A stretch of DNA of 50,787 nucleotides from Nocardia albiluteola (lineage in GTDB: Bacteria; Actinomycetota; Actinomycetes; Mycobacteriales; Mycobacteriaceae), in contig NZ_JAHKNI010000030.1 of NCBI RefSeq assembly GCF_018860155.1, positions 14,272 to 65,058 on the forward strand, read 5' to 3'. The notes under the pieces are model-generated. The model was not told where the DNA came from. It searched no databases and worked only from the letters and a program-made list of their open reading frames with translations. Positions 1-7,538 of this stretch are shown piece after piece. The position numbers were made by a program, and so were the translations under genes. Position 1 is the stretch's first letter; every line of letters starts with the position of its first letter.

Positions 1-134
1 TTTTTTTTATTTTCTCTTGTATTTTCTTCCCGCTCGGGCCTTGCTTTCCCCCCCCCACTTCTCGAAACGGCACGGGAATGGGTAAATTCACCCGGGACCG
101 CTGCGGTGCGCAATTATCGCGAGGAAGTGATCCC
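1..134. other. Left edge and leader of the methyltransferase gene
   Basis: The first 60 bases are unlike the rest of the window: a run of eight T at 1-8, pyrimidine-rich sequence, and a run of nine C at 48-56. I see no gene in it. Purine-rich GAGGAAG at 121-127 is the ribosome binding site for the ATG at 135. The homopolymers could be a low-quality contig end or a pyrimidine-rich leader, and the sequence alone cannot decide. Confidence 0.5.
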
Positions 135-980
135 ATGACAGTCGGCACATCCGACGGAAATAACGACGTCGCACAATTCTACAACGGCACGGGCCAGGTA
201 TCCCTGGCTGGGAAATTACGATCCATGTGGGGCGGCAACCTGCACAACGGGTACTGGGACGATGCCGACGACACCGCACCCCCGGACGTGGCGACCGATC
301 GGCTCACCGACCTGATGATCACCCGGCTGGACCCGAAACCCGGGCAGCGCGTGCTCGACATCGGCTGCGGGGTCGGCAAACCCGCCACCCGTCTACTCAC
401 GATGAATCCCGTGCACGTCGTCGGCATCACGGTCAGCGAGTCCCAGGTGGGCCAGGCCCGGGCGCGGGTCGCCGAGGCAGGCCTGGCGGACCGGGCGGCG
501 TTCGAGCACGCGGACGCCATGCTGATGCCGTTCCCCGACGACTCGTTCGACGCCGCCTGGGCCCTGGAGTCGATGTTCCACATGCCCGACCGGGATCGAG
601 TGCTGGCGCATACCGCGCGGGTGCTGCGCCGGGGCAGCCGGCTGGTGCTCGCCGATTTCGTGCTGCGGCCGCGGGGCAGCGCCGCGGGAATGGCGGTCGT
701 CGATCAGATCTGCGCCGAATTCGGAGTGCATTCGCTCACCACTCTGGACGCCTATGTCGAACAGCTCACCGCGCATAGTTTCACCGATATCGACGCTCTC
801 GACATCAGCGACAATATTGCGCGCACGGGAATTCTGCTTGCCGATGCCATGGAGTCCGTGCGCGATCAGCTGGTGGAGAATGGAAACGACGCCGCGGTCG
901 ACACCATGATCGACCTGACGCGGCAGTTCTCGACCACGCCGGAATTCGGTTACGTGATAATTTCCGCGACGCTCGGTTGA
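135..980 (+). CDS. SAM-dependent methyltransferase, RebM-like (sugar or macrolide O-methyltransferase type)
   Basis: Class I SAM-dependent methyltransferase of 281 aa. The SAM-binding motif VLDIGCGVGKPA lies at about residues 73-84, followed by an acidic strand end and the DSFDAAWALESMFHMPD motif IV region. The N-terminal WGGNLHNGYWDD segment and overall order closely resemble, from memory, the rebeccamycin sugar 4'-O-methyltransferase RebM and related tailoring enzymes, so the likely target is a hydroxyl on a sugar or polyketide. Start chosen at ATG 135 because GAGGAAG sits 7 nt upstream. An in-frame ATG at 78 would add 19 residues without a comparable site. It is monocistronic here, convergent with the aldo/keto reductase, and ends just before a strong hairpin. 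No deoxysugar genes or glycosyltransferase are visible in this window, so its substrate cannot be settled here. Confidence 0.88.
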   Translation: MTVGTSDGNNDVAQFYNGTGQVSLAGKLRSMWGGNLHNGYWDDADDTAPPDVATDRLTDLMITRLDPKPGQRVLDIGCGVGKPATRLLTMNPVHVVGITVSESQVGQARARVAEAGLADRAAFEHADAMLMPFPDDSFDAAWALESMFHMPDRDRVLAHTARVLRRGSRLVLADFVLRPRGSAAGMAVVDQICAEFGVHSLTTLDAYVEQLTAHSFTDIDALDISDNIARTGILLADAMESVRDQLVENGNDAAVDTMIDLTRQFSTTPEFGYVIISATLG

Positions 981-998
981 ACCGTGCGGAATCGATTT

Positions 999-1028
999 CG
1001 TGGCCCGTCCGTTGCCGGACGGGCCACG
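999..1028. terminator. Bidirectional hairpin terminator between convergent genes
   Basis: A perfect 13-bp stem (arm CGTGGCCCGTCCG) with a 4-nt TTGC loop. It sits 18 nt after the methyltransferase stop and about 30 nt before the end of the convergent aldo/keto reductase gene. There is no U-tract, as is common for GC-rich actinobacterial terminators. Confidence 0.8.
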
Positions 1029-1059
1029 AGCGGTCTCGTCACTCGATCGTCCGGCTGCG

Positions 1060-2109
1060 TCATTCGATCGTCCGGGTACGCTGCATCGCGCCGAAATGTC
1101 CGTAGGGATATCCGGCGCCGCACGGATCGCTCGCGTCGGTCAGGCGTGCGATCTCGTCGTCGTCCAGCGTGATCCACCGAGCCTCGAGATTGTCCGCGAG
1201 CTGCTTCGCATTCCGGACACCCAGGATGATCCCGCTGACGCCCGGCCGTCCGGCCAGCCACGCCAGCGCGACCGCCGCCGGCGAGACATTCCTCGCCGCG
1301 GCCATCTCGCCCAGCAGCTTCAGCACCTGCCAGGTGCCCTCGCGGACCACGTGTCTGCTGTACAGCGCGCCCACGTAGGCGTCGTGCATCTTGCCGCGTT
1401 CGGTCGTATCGGCGAATCTGGCTGGGCCGACGGGTGTTTCATCCTGCAGATACTTGCCGGTGAGCAGGCCGCCGGACAACGGCGACCACGCCAGCAGACC
1501 CAGGCCGTTGGCCAGGCCCGCCGGGACGATCTCCCATTCGATCTCGCGACACAGCAGGCTGTACTGCGCCTGGAAGGTGATCGGCGCGGCCAGGCCCAGC
1601 GTGCCGGCCAGATCGACCGTCTTCTGGACCTGCCAGCCCGTGTAGTTGGAGATCCCGGCGTAGCGAATCTTTCCCGCGCGCACCGCATCGTCGAGAAAGC
1701 GCAGGGTCTCCTCCAACGGCGTCAGCGGATCCCAGGTGTGCGCCTGATACAACGTGATGCAGTCGACGCCGAGACTGCGCAGGGACGTCTCCAGCGCGCG
1801 GGTCAGGTTGTGCCGGGTGTTCCCCCACTGATTCAGGCCCGCCGTGGTGGTGTAGCCGCCGCCCTTCGTGGACAGCAGCACCCGCTCGCGGACCTGCGCC
1901 GGCTGCGTTCGCAACCATCGGCCGATCAACTGCTCGGCGCGGCCGTCGGTATAGGCGTCCGCCGTGTCGATCAGCAGTCCACCGGCGTCGACGAACGTGT
2001 CGAGCACCCGGACCATCTCGTCCTCGTCGGTGCTGTCACCGAAGGTCGCGGTGCCGAGCCCGTAGATCGAGGTGCCCAGCCCGCTGGCGCCGAGTCGGAC
2101 ATGCTTCAT
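1060..2109 (-). CDS. Aldo/keto reductase
   Basis: NADPH-dependent aldo/keto reductase of 349 aa, a usual length for the family. The catalytic tetrad is complete: D48 and Y53 in DTADAYTDG, K82 in STKGG, and H124 in LYQAHTWD. The C-terminal region has the cofactor-binding GVRNAKQL segment. It is the last gene of the minus-strand operon, starting 10 nt after the phosphotransferase stop. The family includes TDP-hexose 2,3-enoyl reductases of macrolide sugar pathways as well as general carbonyl reductases. The nearby RebM-like methyltransferase makes a sugar role possible, but no other sugar genes are in view, so polyketide tailoring or detoxification is equally open. Confidence 0.88.
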   Translation of the reverse strand: MKHVRLGASGLGTSIYGLGTATFGDSTDEDEMVRVLDTFVDAGGLLIDTADAYTDGRAEQLIGRWLRTQPAQVRERVLLSTKGGGYTTTAGLNQWGNTRHNLTRALETSLRSLGVDCITLYQAHTWDPLTPLEETLRFLDDAVRAGKIRYAGISNYTGWQVQKTVDLAGTLGLAAPITFQAQYSLLCREIEWEIVPAGLANGLGLLAWSPLSGGLLTGKYLQDETPVGPARFADTTERGKMHDAYVGALYSRHVVREGTWQVLKLLGEMAAARNVSPAAVALAWLAGRPGVSGIILGVRNAKQLADNLEARWITLDDDEIARLTDASDPCGAGYPYGHFGAMQRTRTIE

Positions 2110-2119
2110 GGGTTCGTCC

Positions 2120-2980
2120 TCACTGCCTCGCCCGACGTCGGTGCGCCGCCCACTGTGCGGCAGCGTCGCGGAGCTCGGCGGTCATTCGGTTCGGATGGTT
2201 CTCTGCGATGTAGTGCCAGTGCGCGGCCAGCACGCGCGCGAAGGCGTCCAGCGTGGTCGCCTCGGCGCAGCGCCATGCCGGTACCCTCGCGGCCCACCGT
2301 TCGGCCGAATCCGGCGAATGCCCGGCGTAGACGAGCCACACGACCCAGCAGGCCGGATCGATCCATGCGGCCCCCCGCGTCGCGACGGCCCAGTCGACCA
2401 GGCGCGCGGAGCCGGTAGGCGGGACGAGGACATTCGTATGGTGCCAATCGGTATGCAGCAGGCTGTCCCCGTGCACCAAGGCCCGCCCGGCGGCGGGCAG
2501 GTGCCGCGCCCACCGCTGTTCGGCCCTGGGTACCGGAACATCGCCGCCGGTGACCGCGCCGAGCTCGGTCATCAGATCGACGACCAGCGACAGGTCCCCG
2601 GACTCGGCGCCGTAGTCGGCGCCGCGGCCCTCCAGATATTCGAATCCGAGCACGTCCCAGCCGTCCACGCCGATGCGCCACAACAGTTTCGGCCCGATCG
2701 GAACGATATGCGGATTCACCGCCGCCTCGCACTCCTGGGTGCGGGCGGCCGGATGCTCCGTGCGCAATCCCTTCACGAAGACATGGCCCCGGGCGGTGCG
2801 CAGGGTCGCCGCGATGTGACTGCTGTAGCCCAGGCGGGCGGGCCGCACCTCCCGAATTGGTCCCGTCCGTGCCTCGATCGCGACAATGGCGTTGGCGGAC
2901 AGCGCATCCCAGCTCTGCCGCAGCGAGACGGCGCTGGGTGAGAGCCCGGACAGATCGGCTGCGGTCGGATCCACCACCAT
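2120..2980 (-). CDS. APH-family phosphotransferase (kinase-like)
   Basis: Protein of 286 aa with the aminoglycoside/macrolide phosphotransferase fold. The ATP-anchoring lysine is K70 in VFVKGL, the catalytic loop is H176-x-D178-x4-N183 (HTDWHHTN), and the metal-binding aspartate is D196 in LVDWA. It lies between the ferredoxin (stop 4 nt upstream of this start) and the aldo/keto reductase (10 nt downstream), so it is co-transcribed with the P450. Members of this family inactivate aminoglycosides and macrolides by phosphorylation, so a self-resistance or prodrug-forming kinase for the polyketide is a reasonable inference. The substrate cannot be read from sequence, and homoserine or choline kinase-like activity is an alternative. 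Confidence 0.82.
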   Translation of the reverse strand: MVVDPTAADLSGLSPSAVSLRQSWDALSANAIVAIEARTGPIREVRPARLGYSSHIAATLRTARGHVFVKGLRTEHPAARTQECEAAVNPHIVPIGPKLLWRIGVDGWDVLGFEYLEGRGADYGAESGDLSLVVDLMTELGAVTGGDVPVPRAEQRWARHLPAAGRALVHGDSLLHTDWHHTNVLVPPTGSARLVDWAVATRGAAWIDPACWVVWLVYAGHSPDSAERWAARVPAWRCAEATTLDAFARVLAAHWHYIAENHPNRMTAELRDAAAQWAAHRRRARQ

Positions 2981-2984
2981 CGCG

Positions 2985-3179
2985 TCAGTCCGGGTCCACG
3001 GAAATAGCCCGCGCCGGACAGGTGTATGCCGCCCGGCCCACCACGTCCGCCGCGCCTTCGGAATTCGAGCCCTCCAGCACCAGCGCTATCCCGTTGTCGT
3101 CCTGATCGAACCATTCCGGCGCGGCCAGGACGCACTGACCGGAGCCGATACATTTTTCCTTGTCCAAGTGAATGTGCAC
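2985..3179 (-). CDS. [3Fe-4S]-type ferredoxin, P450 partner
   Basis: Small acidic ferredoxin of 64 aa. Cluster ligands fit the CxxXxxC...CP pattern: C10 and C16 (CIGSGQC) and C54 followed by P55 (TCPARAI). Only three cysteines are placed as ligands and position 13 is serine, which suggests a [3Fe-4S] cluster. It starts 23 nt after the P450 stop and ends 4 nt before the phosphotransferase, so it is the electron donor encoded with the minus-strand P450. No ferredoxin reductase gene is present in the window, so a housekeeping reductase is presumably used. Confidence 0.9.
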   Translation of the reverse strand: MHIHLDKEKCIGSGQCVLAAPEWFDQDDNGIALVLEGSNSEGAADVVGRAAYTCPARAISVDPD

Positions 3180-3202
3180 GAGCCCTCTCCTCGCCTAGAC
3201 GG

Positions 3203-4408
3203 TCACCAGGTGACCGGAAGTGCGTTCACCCCGTAGATGGCCAGATCGAGTTTGTACGAAATCTGCTCCACCGGAATTGCGAGTGCCAGGGTGGGTATGC
3301 GCCGATACAACGTCCCGTACACCACCTGCAGCAGCACCCGGGAGAGTTGCTGGCCGATGCACTGATGCACACCGAATCCGAATGCGAGATGATGCCGGGC
3401 ATCGCGGCGCAGATCCAGTGTGCCGGGGTCGCCATCGAAGGCTCGCGGATCGTGATTCGCCGTATCCGTGGCGATGATGATTCCCTCGCCCTCTCGAATC
3501 AGGACATCGCCGACCTCGATATCGGCCTTGGCCACCCGCCGCCGGCCCAGATGCGCGACGCTGAGATAGCGCAGCAATTCCTCGAGCGCATCGGCGATGA
3601 ATGCGGGATCCCGTGACTCGCGCACGAGGGCGAGCTGATCCGGATGCGCCAGCAGGGCCATCGTCCCGAGCGTGATCATGTGCGCGGTGGCGCCGTGTCC
3701 GGCCGCCATCAGCAGCAGCGCGGTGGCGACGATCTCCTCGTCGGGCAGCTCACCGGCACGCACCAGGTGCCCGATCACGCCGTCCCCGGGCGCGGCGTGG
3801 GCCTGCTGGACGAGCGAGCTCAGCAGCGCACGCATATCCCGCACGACCCGGGCGTGCACCTCGTCGGGCGAGCCGGGCACGGCCATGATCTTGCCGAGCG
3901 CGAAGAACCGCTCCCCCTCGCTGCTGTGCACACCGAGGATCTCGCAGATCGCCTTGGACGACATCGGCACGGCCAATTCGGAGAACAGATCCGCGGTGTT
4001 CCTGGCGGCCAGCAGGCCATCGATCAGTTCGTCGACGGTCCGCTGGAAGGCGGGACGCAGCGCCTCCATCCTCCGGTTCGCGAAGTCGGCGGTCACCATG
4101 CGCCGCAGATATGCGTGCTCGGGATCGTCGACGGTGGGCATGGAGCGGTTACGGGTGTGGAAGGCCTTGGCCTGCGGTGCGGCGAACGTATATCCCGGCA
4201 TGCGCTGATCGGAGCTGACCCGGGGGTCGGCCAGCAGTTCCCGGGCCTCGGTGTACCCGGTGATCAGCCACGGCGTGCTGCCGTCCCAGATCCGCACTCG
4301 GGACACCGGTGCGGTCCGGGCGATTTCCCGGAGTTGCGGCGGTAGATCGAGTGGGCATCCGGACGCCCGCTCCATCGGATAGAAGGGAGCCTCGAGCGGA
4401 ATCGACAT
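3203..4408 (-). CDS. Cytochrome P450 lacking the I-helix acid-alcohol pair
   Basis: Bacterial class I cytochrome P450 of 401 aa from the chosen ATG. The heme loop is FGFGVHQCIG with C350 as thiolate ligand, and ExxR is E277-R280 (EELLR). The I-helix reads AAGHGAT at about 235-241, so where most P450s have an acid followed by threonine this one has Gly239-Ala240, with a threonine one residue later. EryF-type macrolide P450s also have alanine at the threonine site and use substrate-assisted proton delivery. The start is set at 4408 because the upstream in-frame ATG at 4486 would run through the operator and promoter. The -10 box ends 7 nt before 4408, so the message may be leaderless. Probable polyketide oxidation, with the adjacent ferredoxin as partner. 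Confidence 0.92.
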   Translation of the reverse strand: MSIPLEAPFYPMERASGCPLDLPPQLREIARTAPVSRVRIWDGSTPWLITGYTEARELLADPRVSSDQRMPGYTFAAPQAKAFHTRNRSMPTVDDPEHAYLRRMVTADFANRRMEALRPAFQRTVDELIDGLLAARNTADLFSELAVPMSSKAICEILGVHSSEGERFFALGKIMAVPGSPDEVHARVVRDMRALLSSLVQQAHAAPGDGVIGHLVRAGELPDEEIVATALLLMAAGHGATAHMITLGTMALLAHPDQLALVRESRDPAFIADALEELLRYLSVAHLGRRRVAKADIEVGDVLIREGEGIIIATDTANHDPRAFDGDPGTLDLRRDARHHLAFGFGVHQCIGQQLSRVLLQVVYGTLYRRIPTLALAIPVEQISYKLDLAIYGVNALPVTW

Positions 4409-4415
4409 GTTTTCA

Positions 4416-4458
4416 GTCCTACCGATCCGCCCGAAATGCGTAAAGTGCACTTTGGTAC
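4416..4458 (-). promoter_or_regulatory. Promoter of the P450-ferredoxin-APH-AKR operon
   Basis: Read on the minus strand: half-site GTACCAAAGTGCAC (4458-4445), then -35 TTTACG (4444-4439), a 17-nt spacer, and -10 TAGGAC (4421-4416). Only 7 nt separate the -10 from the ATG at 4408, so transcription would start at or next to the start codon. It has the same architecture as three other promoters in the window. Confidence 0.65.
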
Positions 4459-4488
4459 ACAGAAATTTCCTTGTACGAAGGTCCACTT
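4443..4488. promoter_or_regulatory. Palindromic operator between divergent operons (site A)
   Basis: Imperfect inverted repeat of two 16-nt arms (4443-4458 and 4473-4488, 13 of 16 positions paired) around a 14-nt spacer. Each arm ends in GTAC facing inward and abuts the -35 of one of the two divergent promoters. Its outer part, AAAGTGCACTTT (4442-4453), is itself a perfect 12-bp palindrome. A closely related copy lies at 14003-14051 before the PKS. This is a likely dimeric regulator binding site. No regulator of an obvious matching family is encoded in the window. Confidence 0.7.
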
Positions 4489-4515
4489 ACCCTGGCGGCG
4501 CATTCTGTGTAGAAA
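4473..4515 (+). promoter_or_regulatory. Promoter of the CitE-to-MmgE/PrpD operon
   Basis: Half-site GTACGAAGGTCCAC at 4473-4486, with -35 CTTACC at 4486-4491, an 18-nt spacer, and -10 TAGAAA at 4510-4515. The predicted transcription start is near 4522, giving a leader of roughly 65 nt with a run of five G at 4578-4582 before the GTG start at 4587. Confidence 0.6.
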
Positions 4516-4586
4516 GGATTCGACGCCGATCGGCGAACGTCGATCGAATTACTGTCACCGTCCGCGGTATCCACCTTGGGGGTGCT

Positions 4587-5510
4587 GTGCAAATTTCCGA
4601 GCCACAATGCGCGGATGCGAACAATTCCGTAGAGAAACGAGCCGAACGCGTCCGATCACTATTCCTGAGCTATCTCTACGTGCCGGGTCATCAATCGAAA
4701 AAAATCGACCGTGCGTATTCCTCCGACGCGGACGCCGTCGTACTCGATCTCGAGGACGGCGTACCGGATTCGAAGAAGAAGTACGCCCGCGAGACGATTT
4801 CGGACATCATGGCCGGACCGGTCGCCAAGCCGACGTTCGTGCGGGTGAACCCCGTGGCGAGCGGACTGTGCACCGACGACGTGCTCGCGGTCGCCGGGCC
4901 GGCGCTGCGCGGGCTGCGGCTGCCGAAGGTGCGCGGCGTCGACGACCTCCGGCATGTCGCGAGGCTGCTCGACGAAGCCGGCCATCGGGCGGACATCCAC
5001 ATCCTGATCGAATCGGCCGCCGCGCTGGAGCTGGCCTATCCGCTCGCCACCGCCGCGCCGGCGGTGGCGATGATCGGGCTGGGAGAATCGGATCTGCGGG
5101 TGAACCTGGGCTGCGATCTGGACGGCCGGACGATGGACGCCGCCCGCATCCGCGTCGTGATGGCCTCGCGCGCGGCGGGATTGGCGAGTCCCTGCCAGAG
5201 CGTATACGCCGAGGTCCGCGACCCCGGGGGGCTGCGCAGCAGCTGTGCACACGGCAAGGCCCTGGGCTTCCTGGGCCGCATGGCCATCCACCCCGATCAG
5301 GTGCCGACCATTCACCAGGTGTACCGGCCCGGGCCCGACGAGATCGCCGAGGCGGCCGGCATCTGCGAGGTGGCGGACCGGGCCCGGGCTCAGGACAGCG
5401 CGGTCGTGGTGTCCGACCGGCAGCGGCTGGTCGCGCCGCCGATCATCGCGAACGCACGGCGAATACTCGACCTGGCGCGGGCCCTGGAACTGCTCCCGGA
5501 TCCGTCATGA
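4587..5510 (+). CDS. CitE/HpcH-family CoA-ester lyase, copy 1
   Basis: 307-aa TIM-barrel protein of the citrate lyase beta / malyl-CoA lyase (HpcH/HpaI aldolase) family, which cleaves or forms C-C bonds in 3-hydroxyacyl-CoA or acts as a malyl-CoA thioesterase. Visible family motifs are LYVPGH near residue 30, VLDLEDGVP at about 52-60, FVRVN with R86, the metal-ligand pair E142 (LIESA) and D169 (GLGESDL), and the late GRMAIHPDQV segment. The usual arginine after VPG is replaced (VPGHQSKK) but kept in copy 2. The start is the GTG at 4587, with a G-rich ribosome binding site. Longer in-frame starts would cross the operator. It is the first gene of the seven-gene operon and overlaps the next gene by 4 nt. 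The actual substrate is unknown. Confidence 0.85.
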   Translation: MQISEPQCADANNSVEKRAERVRSLFLSYLYVPGHQSKKIDRAYSSDADAVVLDLEDGVPDSKKKYARETISDIMAGPVAKPTFVRVNPVASGLCTDDVLAVAGPALRGLRLPKVRGVDDLRHVARLLDEAGHRADIHILIESAAALELAYPLATAAPAVAMIGLGESDLRVNLGCDLDGRTMDAARIRVVMASRAAGLASPCQSVYAEVRDPGGLRSSCAHGKALGFLGRMAIHPDQVPTIHQVYRPGPDEIAEAAGICEVADRARAQDSAVVVSDRQRLVAPPIIANARRILDLARALELLPDPS

Positions 5511-6340
5511 CCGCGCCGGAGACAACCACCACCGATCGTCTGCTCGCCGCGCTGGCCGGTGGCCTGGAGATCGTCGATCTGGCACAGCCTTTGGCGAACG
5601 GCATGCCCTGCTCGCCGAACCATCCGGGCTTCCGCATGGCGCTGGCCCGGCGGCACGGCGATGTGGTGCGCGCCGACGGCGGTTCGTCGGCCAGCGAGAT
5701 CATCACGACCGGCGGACATGTCGGCACGCACATCGACGCCCTCGCCCACGTCTCCCAGGACGGACTGCTGCACGGAGGCCGGGACAGCGCCGAGGCGCAG
5801 CGCGGCGGCGTGTTCTCCGTGCACGGGATCGACAGCGTCGCACCGATGGTGTGCGGGGCGGTCCTGCTCGACATCGCGGCCCTGCACGGCGTGGACTGCC
5901 TGCCGGCGGGGCACGGCATCACCGCGGCGGAGCTGACCGCCGCGGCGCGCCGAGCCGGCGCCGAGCCGGCCGCCGGGGAGGTCTGCCTGATCAATACCGG
6001 CTGGAGCCGCTGGTGGCACGACCCGGAGGCCTACCTCGGGTTCTCCACCGGCGTCCCCGGGGTGACCACGGATGCCGCGCAATGGTTGGTGGCCAAGGGA
6101 ATTCGCGCGGCCGGCACCGATACGACGGCGTTCGAGCAGATCCCGGCCGGACGCGGTCACACGATCATGCCGGTGCACCGGATCATGCTCGTCGACGGCG
6201 GTGTCCACATCGTGGAGAACATGCGATTCGACGGGCTCGCCGGATGCACCGCGGCGAAGTTCGGATTCGTACTGGCGCCGCTGAAGATCCTCGGCGGCAC
6301 CGGATCTCCCGTCCGTCCACTGGCACTCCTAGGCAGGTGA
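5507..6340 (+). CDS. Cyclase-family metal-dependent hydrolase (kynurenine formamidase-like)
   Basis: 277-aa protein of the bacterial cyclase family (PF04199), which includes kynurenine formamidase and isatin hydrolase. The metal-binding signature HxGTHxDxxxH is complete: H71, H75, D77 and H81 in GGHVGTHIDALAHVS. Known members hydrolyse amide or lactam bonds with Zn or Mn. The ATG overlaps the stop of CitE copy 1 (ATGA at 5507-5510), implying translational coupling. No tryptophan-catabolism genes are nearby, so a formamidase role in NAD metabolism is unlikely. Given two CoA-ester lyases in the same operon, hydrolysis of an amide, lactone or thioester intermediate is possible but inferred. Confidence 0.82.
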   Translation: MTAPETTTTDRLLAALAGGLEIVDLAQPLANGMPCSPNHPGFRMALARRHGDVVRADGGSSASEIITTGGHVGTHIDALAHVSQDGLLHGGRDSAEAQRGGVFSVHGIDSVAPMVCGAVLLDIAALHGVDCLPAGHGITAAELTAAARRAGAEPAAGEVCLINTGWSRWWHDPEAYLGFSTGVPGVTTDAAQWLVAKGIRAAGTDTTAFEQIPAGRGHTIMPVHRIMLVDGGVHIVENMRFDGLAGCTAAKFGFVLAPLKILGGTGSPVRPLALLGR

Positions 6341-6347
6341 GCACGCT

Positions 6348-7538
6348 ATGCCCTCCGACAGCGATTTTGATCTGTTCGCCCCACCCGTCGCGGACAACCC
6401 CTTCACCGTCTACGACGATCTGCGCGGCGCATGCCCCGTGGCGCGCAGTGAGAAGCACGGCGGATACTGGATCGCGACGAACTACCAGGCCATCGACGAC
6501 GTGGCCAAGAATCCCGACCTGTTCTCCTCGATCTCGATCAGCGTGCCCAAGAACGCCTTCGGCGACGACCTGGCCGAACGCCCGCCGATCACCCTGGATC
6601 CGCCGCGGCATGGCCCGTTCCGCCGCACCCTGCTCCCGGCCTTCAGCCCGCGGCAGATCAAGGCGCTGGAACCGTCGGTCCGCGAGCACGCCCGCGAGCT
6701 GCTGGCGGGGATCACCGGACGGGATCGCTGCGACGCCGCGACCGAGTACGCCAAGAAGATCCCGTCGCGATTCATGGCACGGATGATCGGGTGCGCCGAC
6801 GATCGCCAAGACGAGTTCGCCGAACGCATGCGCGCCCTGCTCGAATCCAACGAGATGGACGAGATCCAGGCCTCGATGGAACAGACCCAGCAGTTCCTCG
6901 ACGAGCTGATCGCCCTGCGGCGTCGCGAGCCCGGCGAGGACCTGGTGAGCTGCGTGCTCTCCGCCGAGATCGACGGACGCACCCTCACCGGACCGGAGCT
7001 GATCGGGTCGCTGGTGCTGATCATCACCGCGGGCATCGACACCACCTGGAGCGCGCTGGGCAGCAGCCTGTGGCACCTGGCCCAGCATCCCGGGGACCGC
7101 AAGCGGCTCGTGGCCGAGCCGGAGCTGATCCCGACCGCAGTCGAGGAGTTTCTCCGCGCCTTCTCCCCGGTTCAGATCGCCCGGGTCGTCACCCGGGACA
7201 CCGAATTTCACGGTGTGCGCCTGGCCGCGGGCGATTCGATCCTGCTGGGGCTGCCGTCGGCCAACCGGGATGCCGCGGTGTTCCCCGCCGCCGAACGGAT
7301 CGACATCGACCGGGAATTCAACCGGCACTTGGCCTTCGGCGTCGGAATTCACCGGTGCATCGGTTCATCGATGGCCCGGATGGAAATGCGGATCGCGCTC
7401 GAGGAGTGGCTGCGGGCGATCCCGGACTTCACCCTGGCGCCCGGCGACGCGGTCAAGTGGTCGACCGGACACGTCTGGGGACCACGCCGGCTGGATCTGA
7501 TACTCGGGAGCTCGCATGCGCGTACTGATCGACGCTGA
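6348..7538 (+). CDS. Cytochrome P450 with canonical I-helix
   Basis: 396-aa cytochrome P450. The I-helix oxygen-activation motif is canonical, AGIDTT at 228-233 (D231, T232). ExxR is E267-R270, and the heme loop FGVGIHRCIG places C337 as the iron ligand. It begins 7 nt after the cyclase-family gene, the GGCAGGTGA overlapping that gene's stop serving as ribosome binding site, and overlaps the following ferredoxin by 23 nt. It therefore differs from the minus-strand P450 both in having the complete proton-relay pair and in belonging to the CitE operon. It probably oxidises the small intermediate handled by that operon or the polyketide, and which one cannot be told. Confidence 0.93.
   Translation: MPSDSDFDLFAPPVADNPFTVYDDLRGACPVARSEKHGGYWIATNYQAIDDVAKNPDLFSSISISVPKNAFGDDLAERPPITLDPPRHGPFRRTLLPAFSPRQIKALEPSVREHARELLAGITGRDRCDAATEYAKKIPSRFMARMIGCADDRQDEFAERMRALLESNEMDEIQASMEQTQQFLDELIALRRREPGEDLVSCVLSAEIDGRTLTGPELIGSLVLIITAGIDTTWSALGSSLWHLAQHPGDRKRLVAEPELIPTAVEEFLRAFSPVQIARVVTRDTEFHGVRLAAGDSILLGLPSANRDAAVFPAAERIDIDREFNRHLAFGVGIHRCIGSSMARMEMRIALEEWLRAIPDFTLAPGDAVKWSTGHVWGPRRLDLILGSSHARTDRR

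Noticed and set aside
4407..4586. N-terminal extensions of the P450 (to 4486) and of CitE copy 1 (to 4407)
   Set aside because: Both run through the palindromic operator and the divergent promoters, add residues not typical of either family, and better starts exist at 4408 and 4587.
5507..6340. Kynurenine formamidase of tryptophan catabolism
   Set aside because: The HxGTHxD motif fits the wider cyclase family, but no tryptophan dioxygenase or kynureninase gene is near, and the gene is coupled to CitE and P450 genes under a PKS-type promoter.
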